A stretch of DNA of 64,000 nucleotides from Phaeosaccion multiseriatum (taxonomy: Eukaryota > Ochrophyta, other classes), in assembly GCA_965112735.1 (NCBI GenBank), contig OZ218951.1:1240001-1304000 (forward strand), given 5' to 3'. The notes below the pieces were generated by a model, which was not told the origin of the DNA, searched no databases, and saw only the letters and a program-made list of their open reading frames with translations. A program made the position numbers and the translations under genes. Shown one piece after another: positions 1-11,678 of this stretch. Every line of letters starts with the position of its first letter. Position 1 is the stretch's first letter.

Positions 1-236
1 AGGACACGCTCAGGGCCAAGGTCTTTCGCCATCTCCAGCACGTTCCGGCACATGTGTGCTTCCGACAATGCGCTGCTACGCTCATCTTCGTCACCTTCGT
101 AGAGGCCCGTGACAAGATCTGGTGGGCAGTAGGGTGGAATGTCCGTGTTCCACCCGTGCAGGTGGTGAGCGAGGTAGTCGACCACGCGAACCACCCCACT
201 GAAAGTCTCTTGCAGTATAGCAATAGTGGGGTCCAT
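1..236 (-). CDS. 5' part of an unrecognised gene, running off the window
   Basis: Read on the minus strand, an open frame starts at an ATG at 236 and stays open to base 1, giving about 78 residues beginning MDPTIAILQETFSGVVRVVD and continuing through a Gly-Trp-Asn-Thr-Asp-Ile-Pro-Pro segment and an acidic patch. An in-frame TAG lies about 80 bases upstream of the ATG, which supports this start, although a splice junction upstream cannot be excluded. Composition is normal for a globular helical protein and lacks the repeats typical of the neighbouring genes. The gene is head to head with the large plus-strand gene starting at 687, and the two would share the 450-bp spacer. I do not recognise the family. 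Partial: the 3' part is outside the window. Confidence 0.5.
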   Translation of the reverse strand, partial: MDPTIAILQETFSGVVRVVDYLAHHLHGWNTDIPPYCPPDLVTGLYEGDEDERSSALSEAHMCRNVLEMAKDLGPERV

Positions 237-686
237 TTGCTTTTTGCGATGGGAAAGACCTTGTTGTGTGTTCAAGTCGCGCTGCTCCAGTCGGCGGCAA
301 GCCTAGCCACGGCCGCACCAGCCCCGAAGCTCACGCACATGAATGGGGCGACAATTCTAACGATATCGCCCCACCCTGGGGTCTCTTTCGCTCTCTCCTG
401 AATATAAAAGGTCTCAAGGTCTCGAAAAAAGGAAAAAAAATGAGTGAGTAAGTCATTCACATAAAACGGAAACTTATTCACATAAAACGGAAACTGAAAC
501 TGAAACGCCATTTCCCCCCCTTCCGCCCTACAGTATTGCCTCTGATAGGGAAGCGATGGCCCTTACCGGCGGCCCAGGAGACTGTTGTGGCGACAGATCT
601 CTTGGCTGCTGCTGATAACTCAATCGGACGGAGAGGGAAGGGAGAGGCAAGCATGCAAAGAGAGCAAAAAAATAGAAGGAGATAGT
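237..686. promoter_or_regulatory. Intergenic spacer between divergent genes, probable shared promoter
   Basis: No convincing gene is present. The spacer separates two head-to-head starts (236 minus, 687 plus). It contains an A-rich stretch around 422-442 and a 20-bp unit repeated twice at 455-495. No TATA box is assigned. The role as promoter is inferred from position only. Confidence 0.4.
455..495. repeat. Two-copy 20-bp direct repeat with GAAACTGAAAC tail
   Basis: The unit ATTCACATAAAACGGAAACT occurs at 455-474 and again at 476-495. The second copy runs into GAAACTGAAACG. It lies in the divergent spacer and could be a pair of factor-binding sites, which is inference. Confidence 0.7.
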
Positions 687-3600
687 ATGGAGGAGCCAGC
701 GACAGAGACTCCTTTTTCGGCATTCTTGCACCATGAGGAGAGGCCGGACGGAGACCGCTCTGTGTGGATGGCCTCCCTCCAGTGGAGGCAGAAGCGGAAG
801 CTCCACAGTCGAGGAAGCGGCAAGGAGGGAGAGTACGACAGTGGCCCAGCCACTCGAGGCAGCAGCAGCAAAACACAGCCATTTCCTGCTGCAACAGCGA
901 CGAGTAAGGGGTTGCTTTCCCGTGGCTTCCAACCGCTTCCAGATTCCCACCCTACCACTCCCGCGGCCACTTGTGCCGACGCCCTCGCCTATGTGGAGTC
1001 GGCCCTGCTGGCGACGAGTTGGGGAGGGCTGGCACAAGACGACTACAAAGGCACCCTCTCAAGAAGGCCTGACCTGGCTGGCTCTGGCACGCAAACCCTG
1101 GATCTTTGCCATCATCATCAACATCAGCACCAATCTCAGCGCCAGCAGCGTCACACCCGGGGCGAGGAGGACGAGGAGGACGAGGAGGATATTGGGTCAG
1201 GTCCATCGGGGTGGGTGGACCGAGCTCGGCCGAAGACTGTCTCTTTTGCACCCTCGGACGTGATTTACCATCTCGATGATGACCTTGTGTGGGGCAGGTT
1301 TGGGAAGAAGAAGAAGAAGAAGAAGGAGAAGAAGGAAGAAGAAGGAGTGGGAGGAGGAGCAAGTGCGGACGGATTGCAGGAAGAAAGGATTGGGAAACGG
1401 GACGAAGAAGAAGCAGCGGGCAGGGGAAGGGGGAGACGAAGGAGGAGTGGTGGCCCTCCTTCGCTCACGCACAGGAGGCGGCGACCGCAAAGTTGCTTGG
1501 ATGGAGGCGCGGCCTCGGCCATACTGAGGCGATCTCAGAGCAACATGTTCGATTCACCTTACAGCCCGCCACGCTCGTCTCGTGCCTCTTCTGTCCTCGG
1601 CAGCACTAGCACCACCACCTTGAGGGGGAACAACACCCGCACATCCAGCAGTAATTCAAGTAGTTGTTGTGGTGGTGGTGGTGGTGGTGGCAGGAGCAGC
1701 AGAGAGAGGGAGAGTCGGACCGAAGCAGCAGCCGAGGACGCGGAGGCTGTCCAGCGACTGTTGCTACCCACGTTACAGTGGACCCTTGGCGCAGCATCAC
1801 CCGCTCCTGCCGCTGATGGTGGTGGGATGGCGGAAAGCAGTGGTGGTGGTGGTGGCAGAGAGGGGGGGCGGGGTGTGGAGGGGCTTGGTGGGACGAGTAG
1901 TAGCAGAGGCGGTAGTGGCAGCAGGGAAAGCAGTAGCAGCAGAAAGAGCAAGAGGAAGAGGCCGAGGTCGGCCGAACAAGTCATGCTTTGGCGCATTCGC
2001 CACGACAACGACGACGTCGAGGAGGGGAAGGAGGAGGAAGGAGAGAAGGAGGACGAGGACGCGAACGAGGATGAGGGAGAGGAAGCAGTGGCTGAGAAGG
2101 TCAAACGTCGCGCAGGAAGAGGGCGAGAAGCAGAGATAGAGCCCCCTGCGGCTGCGGGTGGAGGCACAACAGCAGCAGACGGCCCCGCCGCCGCAGCAGC
2201 AACAGCAGCAGCAGCAGTTGGTGGGACTTCGTCGTTGGAGAACAAAAGCGAGAAGAAGAGGGACCTCATGCTGCGGCCCCGATCGCGGATGCTGGGCCTG
2301 CCTCCGAGGGACCACATGGAAGACCTGCTGCAAGATCTGCACGTACGTACAGTACCGATTAGTGGGTGGGTATGGACGGGTCTGGATTATTGACTGCGCG
2401 TGGGCCATTTGACGTATATATGGAGGCGTGCACGCATGCACGTTGCCCAACAACGGAGCGATCACTCTCTACTGTTGTGCTTTCTTTTGAGGTCTACAGT
2501 CCTTCCCCCCTCCCTCTCCCTCCTCCTCTCCCTCCTCCTCTCCCTCCTCCTCTCCTTCTCCCCCTCCTTCTCCCCCTGCCTCTCCCTCTCCCTCTCCCCC
2601 TCCCTCTCCTCTCCCTCTCCATCTCCCTCTCCTCTCCCTCGCCCTCTTCTCTCTCCCTTTCCTTCTCCCTCTTCCTCTCCCTCTCCCTCTCCCTCTCCCT
2701 CTCCCTCTCCCTCTCCCTCTCCCTCTCCCCCTCCCTCTCCCTCTCCTTCTCCCCCTCCCTCTCCTCTCCCTCTCCATCTCCCTCTCCTCTCCCTCGCCCT
2801 CTTCTCTCTCCCTTTCCTTCTCCCTCTTCCTCTCCCTCTCCCTCTCCCTCTCCCTCTCCCTCTCCCTCTCCCTCTCCTTTCCCTCCCCTCTCCCCCTCAC
2901 TCACTCCCTCCCTCCCTCCCTCTCTCCCTCCCTCTCTCCCTCCCCCCATCCCCCTCTTCCTCTCTCCCCCCTCTCATACCTACTCCCCTCCCTCCCTCCC
3001 CCCATCCCCCTCTTCCTCTCTCCGTCCCTCTCTTACGTACTCCCCTCCTTCCCTCCCTCCCTCCTCGCCCAATAACTACTTTAAACCGCTACCTGGCGTC
3101 AGGACCACCGCACGGCGCTGCTGAGACCCGCAAGTGAGTGTCGCGACCGACCACGCCGGACTCTGACTGCCCCGACTAACGCCGTGCAGTGGCCAGCAGT
3201 TGGTGATACAGCAGCAGATGGCGAGCAGGACAAGAGGCAGGAAGAGGAGCCAGTGGTCTTCACCCTCAGCGCAGCATTGGAGACGATGCAGCGTCTGGAT
3301 TCGAGCGACCCCACCGCCCCTTCTCCTCTCCCGACTGGAGGACTGCCTCTCAAGGAGGAGGACTCTTTACTGCACTACCAAGGATGGAAGCGGGACGCAC
3401 GCACCCATGTGCAGCGGCAGCCCTATCCGGCGGTGGCGAGAGTGTTCACCGGTGACAAACGAAGCGCGACGGCGAATTCGAACTACCAACCGCTGCAGGA
3501 GGAAGGAGGAGCTGGGCCTAGGGGATGGGGGGGTTGGAACGGCAGAGGGGACAAGGCAGAGGGTGGAGCTGGAGGCAGAGCGGCCACTGCTGCGGCTGCT

Positions 3601-5308
3601 GTTGGTCGGCCTGAAGGCGTGTTGGTGATGGAGGCAATGCATCGCCAGACTGTGAGACTGGACAGAGAGTCGGGAGAAGCAGCGCTGGGGCAAGACATTA
3701 TCCTGGCGCTGGATGACGTGTGGGGTGTGGATCTGCCTCAAGTACGACCGATGGAGCTTCACATCCCTCACCTGCGCAAACGGGAGGATCTCATCCCTTT
3801 GATGCCTTGCCAGGTCAAGAGAGCGCAGACAAGTGGTGTGCTGGACAACCCGCGCTTCGCTGTGCCGCCTCTGCTGGACCGAAAGGCGAGCCCACTTGAG
3901 ATGTTTGCCAGGAGGAGGGGTTATGCTCCTCCTGCTGTATCACCAACTGCTACTGCTGCTAGCGGTGGTGCTCCTGACGCCCTTGACGATGAAGGCGGAA
4001 CCGGTGGCAAGAAGCGGCGTTGGCGAAGGTGCCGTTTCCTGCAGAAGGGCATCTCCACTCGGAAGATGGAGTGGTCGGCGGCGGACCAAAGCATGCTCAC
4101 CAATGTGGTGCTGTGGAGGGGCTTTCGCCTCGTGAGCAAGACTTTTGTGCTCGTCACCATCAAAGGTGGGCGGGACGGAGGAGAAGAGAGGAAAGGAATA
4201 AACAGGACAGCCTGGAAGCTTCTTCCCTCGCTTGTCTAGCGAACAGAGAGGGAACAACCCTGCGCTGTTCCAGAGCCTCCAGCAAGCAAGCAAGCAGCCA
4301 GCATCTACTGTGGCCCCTGACACCCTGCCCCTTCCCCCATATCCCGTACCCCCCCACTCCCCCCCCCATCCGCATCCACTGCCATCCACTGCCATCCATC
4401 CACCCGCACCCACATCACACTCCAATCAGGGCTGGGCATGTTCGGGCGAGTCTCTGTGGAGGGAGGAGGGCATCACCCCCGCGCCTTGCAGATCGAGGCC
4501 TACAGCGTGGAATCAAGCCGGACATACACGCTGAGGCTGGGTGTTGACTCAATTGCAGGGCTTTACCAACACCACACTGACAAGGTAGGTGGTGTACAAG
4601 GGATAAGAGGCATATGGGTGGCAGGCGGGTGAGGCGGGGAGGTCGTTTCAGTTTCAGTTTCAGTTTCCGACTCCTTTGCTCGACACACTCCCATGCCTCG
4701 ACACTCCTTCCCTCAGCCTTCCTTTTCTGACACTCCTTTCCTCCCGCTCCTTCTTCCCTCCATACTCCTTCGCTCCACACTCCGCTTACTCACTGCGACA
4801 CACCTTAGCTCAAGGCGGGACTGAAGGCGGACCTGCTCGAAGACCTGAGCCGTATGCTTGTCTTCAGCTACAAGATAAGACGCGAGGTGGCTGGATCCAG
4901 CTCCTCTGTGGCCGGAAAGGAGGAGTCCACGACAAGCATCACGAGGCGCTATTACGACAGAGAAGCCTGGACGTGCCTCAGGTATGTGGTGTACGTAAGG
5001 TTATGTATGTCTGTAAGACTATGTGGGGAAAGAGGGGGTGGGCGGGGGGTGCTGAGAAGCGAGGAAGAAAGGACATGTGGGGAGGGGGGGAGGGAGGGAG
5101 GGAGGAAGGAATGAATGAATGAAGGAAGGAAGGAAAGAGAAAGATGTTATTGGAGGCATTTTGAGACAGACGCTCATTCCCACCCCCTCCTCCCTTTTTC
5201 CTTCCCTCCCTCCTTCCCTCCCTCGCTCCATCCATCCCTCCCTCCCTCCCTCCCTCCCTCCCTCCCTCCCTCCCTCCCACCCTCCCTCTCTCCCTCCCAC
5301 CCATCTAT

Positions 5309-5342
<34 letters not shown>

Positions 5343-6935
5343 CTCCCTCCCTCTCTCCCTCCCTCCCACAGAAACCTCCGCCCGGAGGACATGGACTTCA
5401 AGTGGGAAGATTGGGACATCGGAATGGACACACTCGGCAGCGACACCGCGAGTCTGTGCGGGTCCGTCAGCTCTTCCGTCAGCGGCGGCGGTGGGAGGGG
5501 GCGTCTGACGCTAGCAGAGAAGTTGGAGAAGCAGGCGCAGATGTACGAGCAGCGAACGAAAGAGCAGCGAACGAAAGACGATTGGTCTAAGCTCGGCGAG
5601 GGGGTGGCGGAGGAAGATGAGGATATTAGTTTTGGTGAGGAGGAGGAGGATGAGGAGGAGGAGGAGGAGGAGGAGGAGGAAGAGGAGGAGGAGGAGGAGG
5701 AGGAGGAGGATGAGGAGGAGGAGGAGGGGATTGCGGAAAAAGAGGGTGAGCATTGGGCAGCGGGAGGCACGCTTGGAGGGGGGCCTCTTGCTTCAAGGAT
5801 GCCTGCTGCGGACGCCCTGAACAACAACGCGGGTGGTGTGAAGACGGGATGGGGCGACGCAGGAGGGCTCCACGGAGGGCTGGAGGGAAGAAGCAGAGGG
5901 AGGAGGGGGAAGAGGAGGAGGAGCAGGAGGAGGGGGATGAGAGGGAGGAGTCAGAATAGAGATAGAGGAGGGGTCTGTGTGTTTCTGTCCCACCTCCTCG
6001 TCACGGGCCTGAGAGTAGTGTCAGAGGGTGGCAGGGAGGGTGGTGAGGGTGGTGAGGGTGGTGAGGGTGGTGAGGGTGGTGAGGGTGGTGAAGGTGAGGT
6101 CACCTCCGTCACAGCTATTCCTCCTTCTTCGACTACTGCTACTACTGCTTCTCCTTCTTCTCCATCTCCAAGCGTGTATGTGTATGTGGTGCTTCTCTGG
6201 AGGGGGCAGTCTTGCCGCACATCCTCTGTGGCTCTTCACGACGGCACCGCTTCGTGGAGTCAAGAGGGAAGGGAGCTCTCGCTGCAAGTGCTGTATTCGG
6301 AACAAGCTCAGCAACAAGGGAATGTCGAGGTCGATATAGATGTCGATGTCGAAGAAGCGTACGACGAGGAGGAGGGGGAGGAGGAGGAGGAGGAGGAGGA
6401 GGAGGAGGGGGAAGAGGGGTGGGAGGGGGGGGAGCAAGTGTCTGATTCGAACGTGATGGATGAGGATGTGAGGGTGGAGGTGTGGGTGGACCACCAAGGT
6501 ACCGATAAAGCGGATGAAATGTGTAGCGAGGGGCACTTGGGAATGTGGGACATCGGGATAGAGCCAACACCATCGGCACCATCGGCACGATCATCACTGC
6601 TTGCACTTGGGCAGCAGGCAAGGGGAGGGGAAGGAGGAGAGCGGGGGGACGATGGCAGTGGAAGGCATGCCTTTGGCGACGCTGGGGAGGAGCAGGGGGG
6701 GGAGGAGAAGGAGAAGAAGGAAGTGCTGAAGATGGTGAACTTGTACCAGTGGACAAGAGGAGGAGGAAGGGGAGGAGTTGAGCCCGCCACCCCCGCCGAG
6801 AGGGAGAGGGCAGGTACACTCATGATGGATGTCACAGCATTGGCAGTGCCCGTAGTGACGGGAGGAGGAGGAGGAGGAGGAGGGGGGAGGGGAACGGCAG
6901 TGACGGGAGCCACCACGACGGCGTTTTCGGCGGGC

Positions 6936-6984
<49 letters not shown>

Positions 6985-9900
6985 ACGAGAGCGACGGCGC
7001 AGTGGAGGAGGGGCGGAGAAGCGTTTTCGGCGAAAAGGAAACGGACGATGGAGAGCCACTACAGACCACTCCTTGCGGTGCAGGGAGTGGCAACATCATC
7101 ATCAACAAGGACAACGATGGCGACGACAGTAATAATAGCGGAGACAGCAGGAGCAACAGTGGAGGGAGAAGAGGCACTGACGGGAGTGATGCTGACCTTG
7201 GCTCCGCTCTCACGCTTCCTCCCCTGGCTACTGCGGCCGTAGACAACCTTGTCCACCTCCAGCACCCCCACCAAGTGGACGACCGGGCCGTCTTTATCGC
7301 TCTTCGTTTGGGGATCGATCCCTCGTTGGGACTGCCCCCGGAGGGCAAGTGGCTTTCCCCTGGGGCTATTCGTATGACCGTGTTTGAGCAGAAGGTGGAA
7401 ACCTTGCGTCGGTTGAAATGGCAATTGGAGGCGGAGAGTCGGGCCAGGAGAGAGGCCTTCTTCGCCACTCCGAAGCGGCTGAGAGGGTTGGTGATGGCGA
7501 GGGGCGTCGTCATTTGTGGGTTTCACTTGGTGGCGACTGTGTATGAGGTGAGGAGCAAGCAGGAGGAGAATGAGGAGGAGGGAGGGAGGAGGGAGGGAGG
7601 AGACGGGGGGCTCGAAAACTCCCCCTTTCCACTCTTTGAATCAATCACACTCACCCCCCCTCTCCTCTTCCTCCTCTCCTCTCCTCCGCCCAACCAATTC
7701 GTCCTGCACTCGCATCCCCAATGTCATCCGCTGCCATCTACTGCCGTTCATCCACTGCCATCCCCTTCCATCCCCTGCACCTATCCACCGATGATGATCC
7801 ACTGCCATCCACTGCCGTCCACAACCACCCCCCTCCCCCCCCATCCCCCACTGTCCACAGCCTGCCGACCGTCTGGGAACCTTCAATCTGAAGCTGTACC
7901 ACCCCGGTATGGGGGGCCTGCTCACTCTCCAGATAGGGGCTCACTTAATCACGCAGGCACTGCCGCATGTTACCACAGTGTGTGCCAAGTGGACGCGTCG
8001 CCAGAAAGCCGCCTACCTGTTTGAGTTTCTCACCTCTACACGTTTGACTTGCGTGCTTACTCGCACGGAGAAGGAGGAAGAGGGGGAGGAGGAGGAGGAG
8101 GAAGAGGAGGAAGAGGAGGAAGAGGAGGAAGAGGAGGAAGAGGAGGAAGAGGAGGAAGAGGAGGAAGAGGAGGAAGAGGAGGAAGAGGAGGAAGAGGAGG
8201 AGAAGGAGGGAACGAAGGAGAGGAAGGAGGAGCAGCAGCAGCAGCAGCAAGGAGAGAGTTTCGACGTGGAGTACAGGCGATACGAAAGTAGCGGTAGCGG
8301 CAGCGGTACAAGAGGGAGGAAGCGCCGCCTCCACGAGTGGGACTTCAGCGCCCTTCAAGTCATGCGACACACACACGAGTCACGCACTGGCCCCAACTGC
8401 CCCAGAATGGCTCTCGAACCCCCAAGAATACCCACTCCCTGTAAGCGCTATCAGCTGCTCCAGCGCGACATACTGCGGCCCCGCAGTCTCTTCCGCTGGC
8501 AGGAAACGCCCGTGCCTCCTCCCGGGCACCCCGACTCGGTGTCCTCGAAGCAGCAGCAGGCGCAGAACGAGGTACGTTCGTGGGTTCTTTCCCTTGCTTC
8601 TCTCGCTATCTCTCTGTGTGTGTATGGATGTGTGTGTGTGTGTGTCTTTCCCCCCACTTCCCCCCCTCTTCGTCTCTTCATCTCTCTCCGCCGCTCTCCC
8701 TCCCTCCCTCCCTCCCTCCCTGCCTCTAGACTACCCCTGGACACGGCGACTTTCGCCAGATGCGCGACTGGCATGCCAACCCTCACGGTTACAGAAAGTT
8801 CCACCCCCGAGCCCAGCCACGGAGGAGCTGCGGTCACGGCACTCGAGTGGCTGGAGGGGTCGCATCTGTCGGTACGGAAACGTCACATTCCCGCAGGATA
8901 GGGGTGTTTTTGATGACGTTGTGCCTTTTGAGTGCTTGCTTCGCTCTTTCCAGTTTTTTATCTGTCTATGCAAGGGAGCAAGGAGGGGACGGAAGAAGGG
9001 AAGGAGACAGAGAGGAAGGAAGGAGGGAGGGAGGGAGGGAGGGAGGCGATGAAGATCTTCTCCTTGTTATTGCACTGAGCTTTTCAGGCCGCATCCCCTC
9101 ACCCCTCTCTTAACCCTTTTCTTCAACCGTTCTCACCCACCCCCTCCTCCCCCCCCACGCCACTTACCTCCATCTCCATCACCCACCCACAGGCGGCCAG
9201 AGGGGCATATTCGCGTTTTATCGCAACATATTGGCACCAGCGGCTGAGGAGTATCGGCTTGAGGTGTATGTGCCCAAAGGATTCTCTCAAGGGAGGACCG
9301 CGTCATCACCATCACCACCATCACCACCATCACCACCATCACCACCATCATCATCATCATCAGCAGCAGCAGCAGGAGGAGGAGGAGGAGGAGGAGGAGG
9401 AGGAGGAGAAGGAGTAGAAGCAGGAGCAAGAGGAGGAGGAGGAGAAGGAGTAGAAGCAGGAGCAAGAGGAGGAGGAGGAGGCGCAGGCGCAGGAGCAGGA
9501 GCAGGAGCAGGAGCAGGCTTTGTGTCCAGCTGCACCACCTTCATCCTGACGCTTCAAATGGAGGATGTAGCTCGCATAGTGGCACTCGACACAGACGGGA
9601 AGAGACGGAAGGGTACGTGGGAGCTCTTGCGCCGCGCTCTCGAGGGATGGATGGCAGCGGATGGTAATGTCAATGGCAGTGTGTGGCATCATCAGAGCGT
9701 GAGAGGAGGAGGAGGAGGAGGAGGAGGAGGAGGAGAAGGGGGTGGAGGAGGAGGAAGGACTCCTCCTGACTGGGTGTTACGGGATGATGGCTCCAGAGTG
9801 GAGGAGGAGGGAGAGGGGGCTGCTGTATCACCAACGGCTGCGGTTCTGTGGGACGAGGTGGCAAGGTCGCTGTTGGGGCACTGCTTTTGGTGCCCCGCAT

Positions 9901-11678
9901 CAGCGGCCAAAATGACTTGTCCGCCCCTTGTGGCGGAGATTAAGGAGCAGCAGCGGTTGCAGGAGGCGGTGGAGCAAGCAGCAGTAGCAGCAGCAGCGGC
10001 CGCACTTGGAGATACACTAGCAGCAGGAGGAGGAGGAGGGAATGTGCAGCAGCAAGATCAGACCGCGGCTAAGGCAGAAGGCAGTGGACGGCTCAGTGGG
10101 TCTGTGGGAGGACCTGGGGCTGATGGTGGCGGTGCCCGAGAGTGGTATGAAGCACCTTACACACCGCTCGTGTCGGCAGCGCCCATCACGAGCGTCATTC
10201 TCGGTCAAGAGGAGGAGGACGACGAAGGGGAGGAGGAGGAGGAGGAGGAGGAGGAGGAGGAGGAGGAGGAGGAGGACGAGGAGGACGAGGAGGACGAGGA
10301 GGATGAGGAGGACGAGGAGGAGGAGGATGATGATGATGAGGAGGAGGAGGAGGAGCATGATGACGAGGACGATGATGACGACAAAGAGGGAGGAGGAGGC
10401 CTACACGGGGAGGATGGCGAGGAATCAGCTCATACAAGCAGCGGCGGCGACAATGTGGCAAGTGCGCAGCATGGCGAGGAAAGAGAGCGAGAAGAGGCTA
10501 GCACGGTGATAGACGACATGGATGCTTCAGCCGTTGGTGGTTCAGCTGCTGGTGGTTCTTCAGCGCGGGTTTATACACGACGGCAAGTGGAGATGGCGTC
10601 CGTGTTACCGCCATCACCACCACGACAAGTGCCGGAGGAGGAAACGCCGGAGGGAGAGCAGTTGGTGATACGGCCGGAGGAGGAGGAGGAGGAGGAGGAG
10701 GAGGAGGAGGAGGAGGAGGAGGAGGAGGAGGAGGAGGAGGAGGAGGAGGAGGAGGAGGAGGAGGAGCAGCTGTACTTGGCAGTGGGGACGCTTGTGATGA
10801 CACGCAGGCTGAACGTGGTGTCTATCAGAAAAGGCCATCCTGCTCCCATGACTCTCATCGCCTCTGTGCACCAGTGGCACTCCAGTGTTGTGGTGTGGTT
10901 GCTCGAGCCGGAGGGGGGAAGGCAGCTCATGGCGCCTCGAGAGGACGCGTCCTTGGATCGGGCCATGATTGCGGACTTTCACACCCAAACGGCGGAGGAG
11001 GTGGAGATGCTGCTGGAGCTCAGTTTGTCCGAGTATGTGCTCTGTGATGGTGGCGATGCGGATGCTGGCGGGGGGATGAGGAAGGAGGACGAGGAGGAGG
11101 AGGAGGAGGAGGCTGCAACCGTGAACACGAGCACGGGGAAGAAGAGGAAAGATGCCAACAGGAAGAAGAAGAACAAGAAGAGCAAAGGAGGGGCAGCGGC
11201 GGCGGATTGGTCCATCAAGGTGTCGTCGGACAACGACCCCGAAATTTCAATGGAGTACGACATGGATGCCTATGAAAGGGCAGCTGAAGTGGCTCGTGAA
11301 ACGGCAACGAAGAAGGTCCGGGGCAGGCTGGAGAACAATCTTAAGGCGGGGGAGGAGGTGCGTAAAGCTCTCGCTGTGGAGCAAGAGCAACGTAAGGCCA
11401 AGGAAGAGAGGAAGAAGAAGATGGTGGAGTTGAAGCTGGTGGCAGGGGCGAAACTGGACGGGGATAGCAGTGGTCATGAAGAGGAGGAGGAGGAGGAGGA
11501 GGAGGAGAGCGAAATCGAGAGCGAGAGGGAGTGGGAGGGAGACTCGGCGGAGGAAGAAGACGACGAGGACGACGATGATGGCGATGATGACGACGACGAC
11601 GAGGATGAGGAGGAGGAGGAGGAGGAGGAGGAGGAGGAGGAGGACTCTAGCCACGATGACGAGGTAGATGAGGAATGA
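687..11678 (+). CDS. Giant acidic, low-complexity protein with recurring beta-strand-like modules; function unknown
   Basis: I do not recognise this gene. Proposed exons are 687-2342, 3190-4165, 4430-4584, 4809-4981, 5372-7547, 7861-8571, 8730-8871 and 9193-11678. All junctions are GT-AG, phases agree, and the CDS is 8475 nt (2824 residues). Ordered-looking segments alternate with long Glu, Gly, Ala and Ser runs. Three segments share a faint pattern: a basic strand, a loop with Gly or Pro, then two hydrophobic strands (about residues 860-925, 1700-1745 and 2525-2570). This suggests a repeated beta-sandwich-like domain. The C-terminus has a charged helix rich in Lys/Glu (about 11270-11440) and then a Glu/Asp tail. 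The start at 687 is the first ATG that avoids the odd upstream frame. There is no signal peptide or membrane span. The protein could be nuclear or cytoskeletal, but nothing in the sequence decides this. Confidence 0.72.
2494..3069. repeat. Pyrimidine-rich CTCCCT/CCCT microsatellite block in intron 1
   Basis: About 575 bp of nearly pure pyrimidine on the plus strand fill most of the 847-nt first intron of the gene starting at 687. A roughly 90-bp pattern with the same interruptions appears twice (about 2598 onward and about 2753 onward), so the block includes a higher-order duplication. Open frames through it are repeat artefacts. Confidence 0.9.
3194..3217 (+). repeat. Dispersed AGCAGTTGGTGATACAGCAG motif, coding copy
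   Basis: Perfect copy four bases inside exon 2 of the gene starting at 687, just after the proposed acceptor. Here it is read as Ala-Val-Gly-Asp-Thr-Ala-Ala. Confidence 0.85.
3932..3951 (-). repeat. Dispersed motif, antisense coding copy
   Basis: The reverse complement of the consensus lies inside exon 2 of the same gene and is read on the coding strand as Ala-Val-Ser-Pro-Thr-Ala. Confidence 0.85.
4373..4403 (+). repeat. CCACTGCCAT tandem repeat in an intron
   Basis: Two to three copies of a CCACTGCCAT unit lie 26-56 bases before the splice acceptor at 4428-4429. The same unit recurs in two other introns of this window (about 7713-7830 and 24481-24521). Confidence 0.6.
4644..4667 (+). repeat. 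TTTCAG hexamer repeat in an intron
   Basis: Three TTTCAG units lie in the intron following the exon that ends at 4584. The motif is the complement of the GAAACTGAAAC tract at 485-496. Confidence 0.6.
5180..5370. repeat. CCCT/CCAT microsatellite forming the end of an intron
   Basis: A CCCT and CATC tetranucleotide array runs directly into the acceptor at 5370-5371 and serves as its polypyrimidine tract. The intron is 4982-5371. Confidence 0.85.
6025..6096 (+). repeat. GGTGAGGGT array inside a coding exon
   Basis: Tandem nonamers encode repeated Gly-Gly-Glu in exon 5 of the gene starting at 687. Each unit also contains GGTGAGG, a consensus 5' splice site. Confidence 0.8.
6937..6987 (+). repeat. 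GAGGGT hexamer array inside a coding exon
   Basis: About eight tandem GAGGGT units encode a Gly-Glu run. The G-triplet spacing could allow G-quadruplex formation, and every unit contains GGTGAGG. It resembles a telomere repeat in composition but is internal and coding. Confidence 0.8.
7713..7830 (+). repeat. Degenerate CCACTGCCAT repeat in an intron
   Basis: Imperfect units of CCACTGCCAT and TCCGCTGCCATC lie in the intron 7548-7860, ending about 30 bases before its acceptor. Confidence 0.6.
8085..8206 (+). repeat. GAGGAGGAAGAG purine array encoding poly-Glu
   Basis: A pure purine tract with an (AGGAGGAAG)-type register encodes about 40 Glu in a row in exon 6 of the gene starting at 687. The regular GAG/GAG/GAA order points to unit expansion rather than codon-level selection. 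Confidence 0.85.
9819..9841 (-). repeat. Dispersed motif, antisense coding copy with one change
   Basis: The reverse-complement consensus, ending CCAACGGCTGC, is read as Ala-Ala-Val-Ser-Pro-Thr-Ala in exon 8 of the gene starting at 687. Confidence 0.8.
10656..10673 (+). repeat. Dispersed motif, sense copy beside a poly-Glu run
   Basis: GAGCAGTTGGTGATACGG is read as Glu-Gln-Leu-Val-Ile-Arg. A GAG expansion of more than 80 bp starts directly after it. Confidence 0.8.

Noticed and set aside
2469-3137. Long Pro/Leu/Ser and Arg/Glu ORFs on both strands
   Set aside because: All are translations of the pyrimidine microsatellite in intron 1, without protein-like composition.
6937-6987. Internal telomere repeat
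   Set aside because: The unit is GAGGGT rather than TTAGGG or TTTAGGG, it is short, and it stays in the coding frame.
5115-8024. Single long ORF of 969 codons as a stand-alone gene
   Set aside because: Its first about 250 bp and last about 470 bp are intron sequence with microsatellites. The exon is 5372-7547.
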